From contig NZ_VFNU01000001.1 of NCBI RefSeq assembly GCF_006715725.1, positions 2,108,001 through 2,172,000 on the forward strand: 64,000 nt of DNA, given 5' to 3'. Origin of the DNA: Nocardioides sp. SLBN-35 (GTDB lineage: Bacteria; Actinomycetota; Actinomycetes; Propionibacteriales; Nocardioidaceae). Shown one piece after another: positions 1 to 9,918 of the stretch. Position 1 is the stretch's first letter, and every line of letters begins with the position of its first letter. The notes under the pieces were generated by a model. That model ran no database searches, was not told the origin of the DNA, and was given only the letters and a program-made list of their open reading frames with translations. Both the position numbers and the translations under genes were made by a program.

Positions 1-444
1 CACCGGGTCGGCGCTGCGCACGCCGTCCATGGTCGCGATGATCGTCGGGAAGACCGCTGCGGTGGCGATGATCGAGATCTTCATGCTCGGGCCGAAGCCG
101 AGGAGCAGGATGAAGATCGGCACCAGTGCGACGCCCGGGGTGGCCCGGACGAAGTGCATCAGCGGCTCGAGCGCCTCGCGGAGCAGGCGGACCCTGGCCA
201 GCACCATCCCGACGGCGATGCCGACGACGGAGGCGATGCCGAAGCCGACCGCCATGTTGCGCAGGCTCGGCAGCACGTCGCTGACGAACTGGTCGAACAG
301 CCACATCTCCCGGAACCGGGTGAGGATCTCCTGCAGGGGCGGGAAGAACGGCTCGGCGGCACCGGCGGACCAGAGCCACCAGCCGACGAGTACGACGACC
401 GGGAGCCACAGCTCGAGGGCCACCAGCGAGAGTCGGCGGGTCAT
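1..444 (-). CDS. ABC transporter permease, nitrate/sulfonate/taurine type (3' part cut by window edge)
   Basis: Inner-membrane permease of an SsuC/TauC-like importer, moving a small substrate handed over by the solute-binding protein encoded at 1242-2249. The ATG at 444-442 overlaps the stop of the preceding permease in an ATGA, so translation is probably coupled. The visible 148 residues start MTRRLSLVAL, show a first hydrophobic segment (VVVLVGWWLW), then the conserved periplasmic stretch with FFPP and EILTRF typical of this family. Further membrane segments follow, together with the beginning of the cytoplasmic EAA-type loop. The rest of the gene, and presumably the ATPase gene, lie beyond the left edge. 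The family is clear; the substrate is not. Confidence 0.85.
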   Translation of the reverse strand, partial: MTRRLSLVALELWLPVVVLVGWWLWSAGAAEPFFPPLQEILTRFREMWLFDQFVSDVLPSLRNMAVGFGIASVVGIAVGMVLARVRLLREALEPLMHFVRATPGVALVPIFILLLGFGPSMKISIIATAAVFPTIIATMDGVRSADPV

Positions 445-1229
445 GCGGTCACCTCCGAACGCACCGAGGCGTGCCAGAACAGGGCCCGCCGCTCGACGGC
501 GGCCAGCACCGCGTTGATGAGGACGCCGAGGACGCCGAAGGTCACCACCAGCGCGTAGATCGCCGGGTAGTCGCCGGTGGTCTGGGCGAGGACCAGGTCC
601 TTGCCGAGTCCGGGGGCGCCGCCGATGATCTCCGAGACGAGCGCGATGACGAGCGCGGCGCTGGCGCTGATCCGGACGCCGGTCGCCACGAACGGCAGGG
701 CGGTCGGTGCCACCAGGGTGCGGACCCGCTGCCACCGGGTGAGCCGGAACGAGCGGGCGGTCTCGGCCGCGACCGGGTCGACGTCGTGGACGCCGTGGGC
801 GGTCTGGGTGATCAGCGGGAAGACGCCGCCGAAGGCCACGAGGAAGATCCCCATGTCCCCGGTCGGGCCGAGCACCAGCACCAGCAGCGGCAGGATGACG
901 ATCGGCGGGATCGGCTTGAGGAACTCCACCAGCACGCGGGTGCTGCGGTAGGCCAGGTCGGACTGGCCGACCAGCAGGCCGGCCGCGACGCCGAGGACGA
1001 CCGAGAGGACCAGGCCGATGGCCGCCACCCGGAAGGTCTCGCCGAGCGAGGACCAGAACAGCGGGTCGCCGGCGAACTCCCGCAGCCGGCCGAGGATCTC
1101 GGGCACGGTCGCGAACGGCTTGTCGGCGAGCGGTCCGGTCACGGCCCACTGCCAGAGCAGGGCGGCGACCGCGATGCTGGCTGCGCCGACGGCGTACCGC
1201 CGGACGGTGCCGGGACGGAGGGTGGGCAT
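441..1229 (-). CDS. ABC transporter permease, nitrate/sulfonate/taurine type
   Basis: Second permease of the same importer, 262 residues, the usual length. It has about six membrane segments, including AVGAASIAVAALLWQW near the N-terminus and ALVVTFGVLGVLINAVLAAV near the C-terminus. The FLKPIPPIVILPLLVLVLG segment and the EAA-like loop (AAETARSFRLTRWQRVRTL) are characteristic of binding-protein-dependent permeases. A GGAGG-like ribosome site lies about 8 nt before the ATG. It begins 12 nt after the solute-binding protein gene and overlaps the next permease by 4 nt, so the three form one operon. Two different permeases imply a heterodimeric channel. The substrate cannot be read from sequence. 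Confidence 0.88.
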   Translation of the reverse strand: MPTLRPGTVRRYAVGAASIAVAALLWQWAVTGPLADKPFATVPEILGRLREFAGDPLFWSSLGETFRVAAIGLVLSVVLGVAAGLLVGQSDLAYRSTRVLVEFLKPIPPIVILPLLVLVLGPTGDMGIFLVAFGGVFPLITQTAHGVHDVDPVAAETARSFRLTRWQRVRTLVAPTALPFVATGVRISASAALVIALVSEIIGGAPGLGKDLVLAQTTGDYPAIYALVVTFGVLGVLINAVLAAVERRALFWHASVRSEVTA

Positions 1230-1241
1230 CGTCGTCCTCCG

Positions 1242-2249
1242 TCAGCTGCCGAAGACGAGGGAGGTGGCGTCGATGTCCTTCTTCAGGTAGCCGAGCTCCT
1301 TCATCCGCTCGATCACCGACTGCACGTCGGCCGGGTCGACCGTCGCGGGGAACGCCGGCTCCGAGCCCGCCTGCACCGTGGCCAGGTCGGTCTTGAGCAC
1401 GTCGGCCGCCGCCTGCTGGGCCTCGGCGATGTGCGCCTCGGCGTACTCGTTGGTCTGCTCGACCGCGGCCTGGAAGGACTTCACGATCTCGGGGTCCTGC
1501 TTGGCGAGGGAGGCGGAGGTGACCCACATGCCGACCGCGCCGTCGTCGAAGAACTCGAGGCCGGGGGACAGGACGAGCTTGCCGCCGCCGTCCTCGGCCT
1601 GGGACAGGAAGGGGACGACGAGCCCGGCGGCGTCGACCCGGCCGGACTTCAGCGAGCTGACCGCGCTGGGGAAGTCGAGGGTGATCCAGTTGATCTTCGC
1701 CGGGTCGCCGCCGTCGGCCTTGACCGCCGCGGCGATCGTCACCTCGAGCTGGGCGCCGCGGGCCGGGACCGACACGGTCTTGCCCTCGAGGTCCTTCGCC
1801 CGCGTGATGCCGGAGTCGGCCGCGGCGACCACGCCGCTGTCGTCGTGCTGGAGCGCGAGCGACGGGTCGGCCTCGACCGCGGCCTTGGTGCCCTCGTCGT
1901 AGCCGTCGGCCGCACCGACGATCTCGAGCTGGACGCCGTTGGCGATGGCGTTCACGAACGGGATCGACGGGGTGTAGTTGAAGTCGACCTCGTCGCCGGC
2001 GACCGCCGCGATGCCGCTCGGCGGGTTGGCGACCTGCTTGAGCTCGATGCGCAGGCCCTGCTTCTCGAAGAAGCCCTGGTCCATGCCGAGCTTGAGGGCG
2101 CCGACGGAGTAGATCGGGGTGTAGGCGACCGTGACGACCTTCAGCCCGTCCTCGGTCTTGCGCTCACCGCCGCCCCCGCCGCCGCAGCCGGTGAGGACGA
2201 GGGCGAGCGAGGCGGTGGCGGCGACGAGCCCTGTGCGCAGGGTCTTCAT
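1242..2249 (-). CDS. ABC transporter substrate-binding lipoprotein, NMT1/SsuA-like
   Basis: Extracytoplasmic binding protein of the importer, 335 residues. A lipoprotein signal is clear: basic MKTLR, a hydrophobic core, then LTGC with the lipidated Cys at residue 22, followed by a Gly-rich linker. The mature part reads as an NMT1/THI5-like periplasmic fold: VAYTPIYSVGALKLGMDQGFF and the LKQVANPPSGIAAV loop are the usual hallmarks of taurine, sulfonate or nitrate-type binders. A GGAGG ribosome site lies just upstream. It is first in the operon and divergent from the LysR regulator at 2483-3388, which probably controls it. The ligand is unknown. Confidence 0.88.
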   Translation of the reverse strand: MKTLRTGLVAATASLALVLTGCGGGGGGERKTEDGLKVVTVAYTPIYSVGALKLGMDQGFFEKQGLRIELKQVANPPSGIAAVAGDEVDFNYTPSIPFVNAIANGVQLEIVGAADGYDEGTKAAVEADPSLALQHDDSGVVAAADSGITRAKDLEGKTVSVPARGAQLEVTIAAAVKADGGDPAKINWITLDFPSAVSSLKSGRVDAAGLVVPFLSQAEDGGGKLVLSPGLEFFDDGAVGMWVTSASLAKQDPEIVKSFQAAVEQTNEYAEAHIAEAQQAAADVLKTDLATVQAGSEPAFPATVDPADVQSVIERMKELGYLKKDIDATSLVFGS

Positions 2250-2444
2250 GGGTCCTCCAGGTGGGGCGGGACGGTGTCGGTGTATCCGAGGTCACACCAG
2301 CGTGCTGCTGCCCGGCCCGGAGGTCTAATGGAAACTTCGTACCCGAACGATAGGCATTTCCAATGAGAGACAACGGCGGTATGCCGAGAATGCTGCTCTG
2401 AGAGGGAGATCCGGCGCTCGCCGTGGCTGCGCGGCGCTTTATCC

Positions 2445-2461
2445 GATAGCCAACACCTATC
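2445..2461. promoter_or_regulatory. LysR-type operator (T-N11-A dyad)
   Basis: A perfect dyad GATAG-N7-CTATC lies 21 bp upstream of the LysR gene. It fits the T-N11-A rule of LysR-type boxes, with T at 2447 and A at 2459. A weaker half-match, ATAG-N7-CAAT, lies at 2350-2364 nearer the importer gene. Two such sites in a 233 bp divergent spacer are the classic arrangement for a LysR autoregulator that activates the divergent operon. Binding is inferred. Confidence 0.6.
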
Positions 2462-2482
2462 TCTCGGCGTACGCTGGTCGGC

Positions 2483-3388
2483 ATGGAACGTCGTCAGCTC
2501 GAGTACTTCGTCGCCGTGGTGGACCACGGTGGCTTCGGGCGGGCCTCGGAGGCCGTCCACGTGACCCAGCCGTCGCTGTCGCAGGCGATCGCGGCGCTGG
2601 AGAAGGACCTCGGCGTCTCCCTGTTCCACCGGCTCGGCCGCAAGGTCAAGCTGACCGCCGCGGGCGAGGCGCTGCTCTCGCCGGCGCGCCAGGTGCTGCG
2701 CGACCACGCCGTCGCCCGCGCCGCCGTGGCCAAGGTCCGCGGCGGGTACGACGGCACCCTCGACATCGCCTCCACCCCGACCGTGGCCGCCCATCCGCTG
2801 ACCGCGCTGCTGGGCAGGTTCAGCCAGCTGTACCCCGGCATCAACGTGCGGATCACCGACTGCGACGTGCCGGGTGGCGCGGCCGCGATCGTCGGCGGCG
2901 GCCAGTGCGAGATCGGGGTGGTGCGGCTGCCCGCGGCGACGACCGGGCTGCAGGCCATCGCCCTCGGTGAGCAGGAGTTCTTCCTGGTGCTGCCGCCCGA
3001 CAGCCCCGACCCGGGCCCCGGGCCCGTGGAGCTGTCGGTGCTCGGCGAGCTGCCGCTCATCGCGACCCCGCCGGGCACGGCCTCGCGCAAGCGGCTCGAC
3101 GACTCGCTCGCGATCGCCAACGTCACCGAGCCGCGGATCGTCGTGGAGACGATCTACCGCGCCACGATCCCCAAGCTGGTCGCGGCCGGCGTCGGTGCCT
3201 CGCTCCTGCCGCGGCACATGGCCCAGGAGGCGGCCCAGCTCGGTGCCCGGGTCGTCGGTACGACGCCCACGGTCGCCCACGAGATCGGGATCGTGCGCCG
3301 CGAGGGTCCGCTGTCGCCGGCCGCCCGGGCGTTCATCGACCTCGCGCTCGAGATGGCGCCGTTCGGGGCCGAGGGCGAGGAGCCGTGA
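2483..3388 (+). CDS. LysR-family transcriptional regulator
   Basis: DNA-binding regulator of 301 residues, the standard LysR length. Residues 1-60 hold the winged helix-turn-helix (MERRQLEYFVAVVDHGGFGR, then VTQPSLSQAIAALEKDLG and LFHRLGRK). The remainder is the two-lobed effector-binding domain, beginning near LDIASTPTVAAHP. The gene is divergent from the ABC importer and carries a T-N11-A dyad in its promoter, so local control of that importer is the likely job. Its stop overlaps the GTG of the next gene (GTGA), so the two following DUF202 genes may be co-transcribed. The effector is unknown. Confidence 0.9.
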   Translation: MERRQLEYFVAVVDHGGFGRASEAVHVTQPSLSQAIAALEKDLGVSLFHRLGRKVKLTAAGEALLSPARQVLRDHAVARAAVAKVRGGYDGTLDIASTPTVAAHPLTALLGRFSQLYPGINVRITDCDVPGGAAAIVGGGQCEIGVVRLPAATTGLQAIALGEQEFFLVLPPDSPDPGPGPVELSVLGELPLIATPPGTASRKRLDDSLAIANVTEPRIVVETIYRATIPKLVAAGVGASLLPRHMAQEAAQLGARVVGTTPTVAHEIGIVRREGPLSPAARAFIDLALEMAPFGAEGEEP

Positions 3389-3747
3389 CCGCACGCCGCC
3401 CGCGCAGCGTCTACGACCTCGGCACCGAGCCGGACCCGCGGTTCACCTTCGCCAACGAGCGGACCTTCCTCGCCTGGATCCGCACCGCCCTCGCCCTGAT
3501 GGCGGCCGGCGTCGCGCTGGACTCGCTGGCCAGCGCGCTGCCCGAGACCCCGCGCCGCTGGGTCGCCGCCGCGCTGATCCTGGCCGGCGTCGCCGGGTGC
3601 GGCCTGGCCTGGCTGCGGTGGATGGCCAACGAGCGGGCGCTGCGCGAGGCGCGGCCGCTGCCCGGCCTGCCGCTCGGCATCGCGCTTGTGGTGCTGGTCG
3701 CGGCGGGCGGGCTGGTGCTGGTCGCGCTCACCCTGGCGGCGTCGTGA
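3385..3747 (+). CDS. DUF202 family membrane protein (YidH-like)
   Basis: Small inner-membrane protein of 120 residues. It carries the DUF202 signature FANERTFLAWIRT at about residues 22-34, followed by three hydrophobic segments (AGVALDSLA region, VAAALILAGVAGCGLAWL, IALVVLVAAGGLVLVALTL). The GTG start overlaps the LysR stop, and its own stop overlaps the GTG of the second DUF202 gene; the pairing of a longer and a shorter DUF202 protein is common. The molecular function of the family is unknown. The start was chosen from the GTGA overlap; there is no better ATG. Confidence 0.85.
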   Translation: MTARRPRSVYDLGTEPDPRFTFANERTFLAWIRTALALMAAGVALDSLASALPETPRRWVAAALILAGVAGCGLAWLRWMANERALREARPLPGLPLGIALVVLVAAGGLVLVALTLAAS

Positions 3748-4043
3748 CCGGCACGCAGACCGAGCGGACCCGGCTGGCGTGGACGCGGAGCGTCCTGTCG
3801 ATGCTCGGCGTCGTGGTGGTCGAGGTGCGCGTCCTGCTCGCGGTCGACGGCGTGGTCGCGCTCCTGGTCCTCGCCGTCGGCGTCCTCATCGCGGCGGCGG
3901 CGCTGGCCGGTGTCGCCCGCCGGCACCCGCGCCGCCGTCCCGGCGGCGGGCTGCGCCGCGACCTCGACGGGCGGCTCCCCGCCATGGTCGCCGCTCTGGC
4001 CGGGCTGGTCGGACTGGGCTCCCTGGTCCTGGTCCTGGGCTGA
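3744..4043 (+). CDS. DUF202 family membrane protein, short paralogue
   Basis: A 99-residue membrane protein starting at the GTG that overlaps the previous stop. The diagnostic ERTRLAWTRSVLS motif is at residues 7-19, a shortened version of the motif in its neighbour. Hydrophobic segments follow (VVALLVLAVGVLIAAAALAGV and the C-terminal MVAALAGLVGLGSLVLVLG), separated by an Arg-rich cytoplasmic loop. It is the last gene of the LysR-DUF202-DUF202 run and ends convergently 6 nt from the LigD-like gene. No function is known for the family. Confidence 0.8.
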   Translation: MTGTQTERTRLAWTRSVLSMLGVVVVEVRVLLAVDGVVALLVLAVGVLIAAAALAGVARRHPRRRPGGGLRRDLDGRLPAMVAALAGLVGLGSLVLVLG

Positions 4044-4049
4044 GCCGGC

Positions 4050-5612
4050 TCACGTGATGTCGGGCAGCTCCTGACCTGCGTCCAGCAGCGCCTGGAACGG
4101 GTCGCCGCGCACGGCCAGGCGGTCCAGAACGGTCCGGATCGTCCAGCGGTCCGGGCGCAGGTCCGGGTCGTCGAGCTCGCCCCAGCCGATCGGCACCGAG
4201 ACCGGCGCGCCGCGCGCCGGGCGCGGTGAGTACGGCGCGACCAGGGTCTTGTTGATCGCGTTCTGGGTGTAGTCGAGACGGGCCCGACCCTCCCGGGCGC
4301 GGACCTCCCACTTCCAGCTCACCAGGTCGGGCAGCACCTTGCCGACGGTGCGCGACAGCTTCTCCACCCAGGCCCGGGTGTCGTCGAAGGTGTAGCCCGG
4401 CACGACCGGGATCCACACCTGGATGCCGCGGCGCCCGGTGACCTTCGGACGCGCGAGCACGCCGAGGTGGTCCAGCGCGGTGCGGTGCAGCCGGGCCAGG
4501 GTCAGCACCTCCTCCCACGTGGTGCGCTCTCCCGGGTCGATGTCGACCAGCGCGTACGTCGGCTCGTGCGGTCGCGCCACCAGCGACGTCCACGGGTGCC
4601 ACTCGAGCGCGCCGAAGTTGGCGGCCCAGACCAGCGCGGCCGGCTCGTCCGCGACGACGTACGTCGTCGTCTCCCCGGGATCGGCGTCCGGGTTGTCCCA
4701 GGCACCGAGCCACGCGGGAGCGTGGTCGGGCCGCTGCTTGTGCCAGAAGCCCTTGGCGTCGGCGCCGTCGGGGTAGCGGTGCAGGTTGAGCGCGCGGCCG
4801 CGCAGGTAGGGGAGCGCCACGGGCGCGATCCGCGCCGTGTAGGCGAGCAGCTCGCGCTTGGTCACCGGGGGATCGCCGGGGAAGAGCACCTTGTCGAGGT
4901 TGGTGACCTTGAGCCTGCGGCCGAAGACCTCCCACGTGCCCTGCTTCCCGAGGTCCTCGAGCGAGGCGACGGCCTCGTCGGGCAACGGATCCGGCACCAG
5001 CACCTCCTCGGCCTCGGCGGCAGGGGCCCCCGAGCGCCACGTGCGGTCCGGGTCGGCGGCGACGTCGTCGTTCGTGCGGCCGCTCAGCACCGAGCGCGGG
5101 TGCGCCTCGGGGTCCCAGCCGTCGACGGCGTGCGCGTCGCGCTTGTGCAGCAGCATCCAGGACTCACGCTCGCCCTCGCCGCCGGTCCGGACCAGCACCA
5201 GCCGCCCCCGCAGCTTGTGGCCGTGGACCTCGGCGTGCAGCTCGCCGTCGCGTACGGCGGCCAGCGGGTCATCGGTCTTCACCGGCTCCCAGGTGCCGGT
5301 GTCCCACACGATGACGTCCCCGCCGCCGTACTCGCCCGAGGGGATCACGCCCTCGAAGTGCAGGTACTCGATCGGGTGGTCCTCGACGTGCACCGCCAGT
5401 CGCCGTGCACGCGGGTCGAGGGTCGGCCCCTTCGGCACCGCCCAGCTGACCAGGACCCCGTCGATCTCGAACCTCAGGTCGTAGTGCAGGCGGCTGGCTC
5501 GGTGCCGTTGGACGACGAACCGCGCGCCGGTCCGGTCCGCGACCGCGCCCGCCGGCTCCGGGGTGCGCGTGAAGTCGCGCTTTCGCCGGTACCGCTCGAG
5601 CAGGTCACCCAT
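4050..5612 (-). CDS. LigD-like protein: 3'-phosphoesterase plus polymerase/primase domains, no ligase
   Basis: 520-residue two-domain end-processing protein related to bacterial NHEJ LigD. Residues ~30-185 form the phosphoesterase domain, with H37, H43, D45, R47 and E49 in RHRASRLHYDLRFE and H75/H79 in HVEDHP. Residues ~225-515 form the archaeo-eukaryotic primase-type polymerase domain, with the D357-x-D359 metal pair (ALVDIDPG) and the third Asp at D447 (LDYTQN). The motif usually written RGxHxxxP reads RRGIQVWIP, with Gln398 where His is typical; I recall this from stand-alone actinobacterial PolD-like proteins. The ATP-dependent ligase domain is absent and no Ku gene is in the window, so it must act with partners encoded elsewhere or in another repair route. 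Confidence 0.88.
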   Translation of the reverse strand: MGDLLERYRRKRDFTRTPEPAGAVADRTGARFVVQRHRASRLHYDLRFEIDGVLVSWAVPKGPTLDPRARRLAVHVEDHPIEYLHFEGVIPSGEYGGGDVIVWDTGTWEPVKTDDPLAAVRDGELHAEVHGHKLRGRLVLVRTGGEGERESWMLLHKRDAHAVDGWDPEAHPRSVLSGRTNDDVAADPDRTWRSGAPAAEAEEVLVPDPLPDEAVASLEDLGKQGTWEVFGRRLKVTNLDKVLFPGDPPVTKRELLAYTARIAPVALPYLRGRALNLHRYPDGADAKGFWHKQRPDHAPAWLGAWDNPDADPGETTTYVVADEPAALVWAANFGALEWHPWTSLVARPHEPTYALVDIDPGERTTWEEVLTLARLHRTALDHLGVLARPKVTGRRGIQVWIPVVPGYTFDDTRAWVEKLSRTVGKVLPDLVSWKWEVRAREGRARLDYTQNAINKTLVAPYSPRPARGAPVSVPIGWGELDDPDLRPDRWTIRTVLDRLAVRGDPFQALLDAGQELPDIT

Positions 5613-5636
5613 GCTCGCGCGGTGCCCGGGACCTCC

Positions 5637-5873
5637 TCATCCATGCAGGCTGCGCAGGATCCGGGCCCGTGCACGGTGCAGTCGCGGGACGACGACGTAC
5701 ACCACGATCGGCACCGCGATCGAGGCGAGCACGAAGGTGCGCAGCACGACCGGCAGGTGGCCGAGCCAGGAGCCGAGCAGCAGGTTGAGCACGGTGAGCG
5801 TCGGGAAGACGGCAAGCCAGATCATCAGCGCGGTCTGGTGCCGCGACGGGGCGGGGACGACGAGCTCGGACAT
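5637..5873 (-). CDS. Small two-helix membrane protein resembling the membrane tail of antibiotic-biosynthesis monooxygenase proteins
   Basis: 78 residues from the ATG at 5873; an in-frame upstream ATG at 5933 would run through the hairpin region and is less likely. Two hydrophobic segments (ALMIWLAVFPTLTVLNLLLG and TFVLASIAVPIVVYVVVP) are joined by WLGHLPVVLR. The pattern resembles, from memory, the C-terminal membrane domain attached to some ABM-domain proteins, here as a separate protein. It lies downstream of the cholesterol oxidase gene, separated by two strong hairpins, so co-transcription is doubtful. Function unknown. Confidence 0.65.
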   Translation of the reverse strand: MSELVVPAPSRHQTALMIWLAVFPTLTVLNLLLGSWLGHLPVVLRTFVLASIAVPIVVYVVVPRLHRARARILRSLHG

Positions 5874-5887
5874 GGTCGAGGAACCAC

Positions 5888-5918
5888 CGGAGGGGCCGGG
5901 GTAGTCCCGGCCCCTCCG
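5888..5918 (-). terminator. GC-rich hairpin downstream of cholesterol oxidase gene
   Basis: Perfect 13 bp stem (CGGAGGGGCCGGG with its complement) and a 5 nt loop GTAGT. It is the second of two tandem hairpins behind the stop of the minus-strand oxidase gene. There is no T-run, as is usual for intrinsic terminators in GC-rich actinobacteria, so termination is inferred. Confidence 0.6.
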
Positions 5919-5922
5919 TGAC

Positions 5923-5950
5923 GTACGCCGCAACGCGGGTCGCGGCGTAC
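5923..5950 (-). terminator. Hairpin directly after cholesterol oxidase stop codon
   Basis: Perfect 9 bp arms GTACGCCGC and GCGGCGTAC with a 10 nt loop, beginning 1 bp after the stop codon of the 5952-7577 gene. With the next hairpin it forms a tandem structure that probably insulates the small membrane-protein gene. Confidence 0.55.
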
Positions 5951-5951
5951 C

Positions 5952-8197
<2,246 letters not shown>

Positions 8198-8242
8198 CGC
8201 CTCCAGTCCACCCGATCCCGGCGCAGTGCGGAACCGCCGAGC

Positions 8243-8278
8243 GCGTCGCGGTGTCTGGGATGCCAGACACCGCGACGC
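8243..8278 (-). terminator. Strong hairpin between two minus-strand genes
   Basis: Perfect 16 bp stem, left arm GCGTCGCGGTGTCTGG, with a GATG tetraloop. It begins 22 bp after the stop of the secreted-protein gene 8301-8636 and ends 45 bp before the HutD start, so it probably terminates the former. No T-run follows. Confidence 0.6.
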
Positions 8279-8300
8279 CGGGTCCTGCCTGTTCCTGGTG

Positions 8301-8636
8301 CTACTCGCCCCCTCCGCCGCCGGCCAGCTCGCCGGTGTGGCCGTTGCACGCGTCGCCGGGGCTCGGCACGAAGGCCTTGCCGCCCTGGGAGACGATCGCG
8401 CCGTAGCTCTGCACGTGTCCGGCGTACTCACCCTCCTTGCCGGGGTGGTAGGCGTTCAGGCCCGAGAAGGCGCAGATGGAGTTGGCCACGTATCCCGTGA
8501 TCGGGGTCGGGCCGCCGGTGGCGAACCCGTCGGGTCCCGGCGGGCCGGTGACCTCGCCGGCCGACGCGACGCCGGTTCCGGCCAGGACGAGGATCGGGGC
8601 GCAGAACGCCCCTGCCATGACGCTTCTCAGTCGCAT
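8301..8636 (-). CDS. Small secreted protein of unknown function
   Basis: 111 residues with a typical Sec signal peptide: basic MRLR, a hydrophobic core (GAFCAPILVLAG), and a likely cut after VASA near residue 26. The mature ~85-residue peptide is Gly/Pro-rich at both ends and has two Cys residues (in NSICAFSG and DACNGH) that could form a disulfide. GLNAYHPG and HVQSYG are the most distinctive motifs. I do not recognise a characterised family. It is followed by a strong hairpin and preceded by its own promoter region, so it appears monocistronic. Confidence 0.72.
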   Translation of the reverse strand: MRLRSVMAGAFCAPILVLAGTGVASAGEVTGPPGPDGFATGGPTPITGYVANSICAFSGLNAYHPGKEGEYAGHVQSYGAIVSQGGKAFVPSPGDACNGHTGELAGGGGGE

Positions 8637-8762
8637 GTGGTCACGCTCTTTCTCTCGGGATTGTTCCTCTCGGGTGCGCTCCCTCCGCGCGAGCGTAGGA
8701 CGCGGGAGGGCAGTACGGAATCGCCCGATTGGGGCATCACCAAAGCGGTGGGTGCGGACGTC

Positions 8763-9452
8763 TCAGCGACCGGCGCGGGCCGCGCCCTCGGCGAGCAGCA
8801 GCTGCGCGCCGGCGTACGTCGCCATCACGACCGCCTCCAGGCGCTCGGGTGCGTCGGGCAGCAGGAAGGTCCGGGCGCCGAGGACCGCGTCGGAGGCGAG
8901 GAACACCGATCCGCCGGCGGCGGTCAGGAGGCGGGCGTCGCGGGGCAGGGCCGGGTCGAGGTGGGAGGCGGTGGCCGCCATCGTGGCGAGCAGCCCCGAG
9001 TAGCCGAGCAGCGTGGCGCCCAGCCCGCGGTCCCGGCGCGCCGCCGTCGCCGCGACCACCGGGCCGGTGGCCGCCCACAGGGCGCCGACGACGCGGGCGG
9101 TGCGGCTCGCCGTGATCGGCGTACGACGGTCGCGATGGCGCCAGAAGCCCGAGATGTAGGCGAGATGGCCGACCCCGAACGACGCCGCGCCGGCCGCGAA
9201 CGCCCGCTCTCCCTCGCCGAGCAACAGCACGTCGCCGCCCCAGCCGCCGACCTGGGCGGCCAGCGTCGTGGTCCGCAGCGGCGACCGCGCGGCGCGCGGG
9301 TCACTGGCCAGCGCGGTGCCGAGCACCGGCAGCAGCAGCGGTTTGGTGACGTGTCGGACCCGGTGCGCCCACGGGCGGCCCGACCCCGCCAGCGCGGTGT
9401 CGGCCGCCGCGAGGGCGACATAGGCGAGCTTGAGCCTGGTGGACGTGCGCAC
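8763..9452 (-). CDS. YhhN family membrane protein (lysoplasmalogenase-like)
   Basis: 229 residues, about eight hydrophobic segments. The YhhN pattern is visible: an N-terminal helix, then HRVRHVTKPLLLPVLGTAL, and the GDVLLLGEGERAFAAGAASFGVGHLAYISGF stretch with conserved Asp, Glu and His. A second Asp lies in FLASDAVLGARTFL. Some members hydrolyse lysoplasmalogen or act on plasmalogen-derived lipids; most bacterial members are uncharacterised. The GTG start has TACAGT 6 nt before it, suggesting a leaderless transcript. No operon partner is evident; the HNH gene upstream ends 25 bp away. Confidence 0.8.
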   Translation of the reverse strand: MRTSTRLKLAYVALAAADTALAGSGRPWAHRVRHVTKPLLLPVLGTALASDPRAARSPLRTTTLAAQVGGWGGDVLLLGEGERAFAAGAASFGVGHLAYISGFWRHRDRRTPITASRTARVVGALWAATGPVVAATAARRDRGLGATLLGYSGLLATMAATASHLDPALPRDARLLTAAGGSVFLASDAVLGARTFLLPDAPERLEAVVMATYAGAQLLLAEGAARAGR

Positions 9453-9477
9453 GCCCGAACTGTAGGGCCAGGCGGGC

Positions 9478-9918
9478 TCAGCCGACCGCGAGCTGGGCGC
9501 GCGTCGGGACGAACGGGTCGAGCCGCAGCCGCATGCCCGCCTCGGCCGGCGTGCGGTTGGCCTTGCGCCCGTTGCAGGGGCTGCACGCCGCCACCGTGTT
9601 CAGCCAGGTCCACCCTCCGCCGCGGCTCTGCGGGAGCAGGTGGTCGATGGTCGTCGCGTGCGAGCCGCAGTAGGCGCAGCGGTGCCGGTCGCGCTTGAGC
9701 ACGTTGCTGCGGGAGTACGCCGCCGGCCGGTACATCCACTTGGCCGCGACGTAGCGCACCAGCCGGATCACCCGCGGCCACGGGTGTGGCCCGATCATCC
9801 GGTCGTCGTGCGCCTCCTCGACGGTGGCGACCTCGCGGAAGAGCATCCGCACGGCGTGCTGGAAGGTCACCGTGCCGAGCGGCTCGTAGGAGGCGTTGAG
9901 CAGCATCACGGTCGCCAT
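9478..9918 (-). CDS. HNH endonuclease
   Basis: 146 residues from the ATG at 9918, which has a GAGGTGAGG ribosome site. The N-terminal part (LLNASYEPLGTVTFQHAVRM) and the C-terminal HNH zinc-finger nuclease (CAYCGSHATTIDHLLPQS, then LNTVAACSPCNGRK) are a standard pairing in actinobacteria. The two CxxC pairs bind structural zinc; His in IDHLLP and the Asn that follows are the catalytic HNH residues. Such proteins are widespread single-gene chromosomal copies of uncertain role in DNA metabolism. It is divergent from 10138-11121 across 219 bp with no repeat or obvious operator. Confidence 0.85.
   Translation of the reverse strand: MATVMLLNASYEPLGTVTFQHAVRMLFREVATVEEAHDDRMIGPHPWPRVIRLVRYVAAKWMYRPAAYSRSNVLKRDRHRCAYCGSHATTIDHLLPQSRGGGWTWLNTVAACSPCNGRKANRTPAEAGMRLRLDPFVPTRAQLAVG

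Noticed and set aside
471..2366. Long plus-strand open frame antisense to the ABC importer genes
   Set aside because: Its translation is Asp/Gly/Arg-rich low-complexity with no family motifs, as expected for the complement of GC-rich coding DNA; the minus strand holds three well recognised proteins.
4050..5612. Complete NHEJ system
   Set aside because: The ligase domain is absent from the protein and no Ku gene is present, so only an end-processing protein can be claimed.
8198..8431. N-terminal extension of the HutD/Ves protein
   Set aside because: It overlaps a strong hairpin and the secreted-protein gene in another frame, and gives Ser/Arg/Ala-rich sequence unlike the family.
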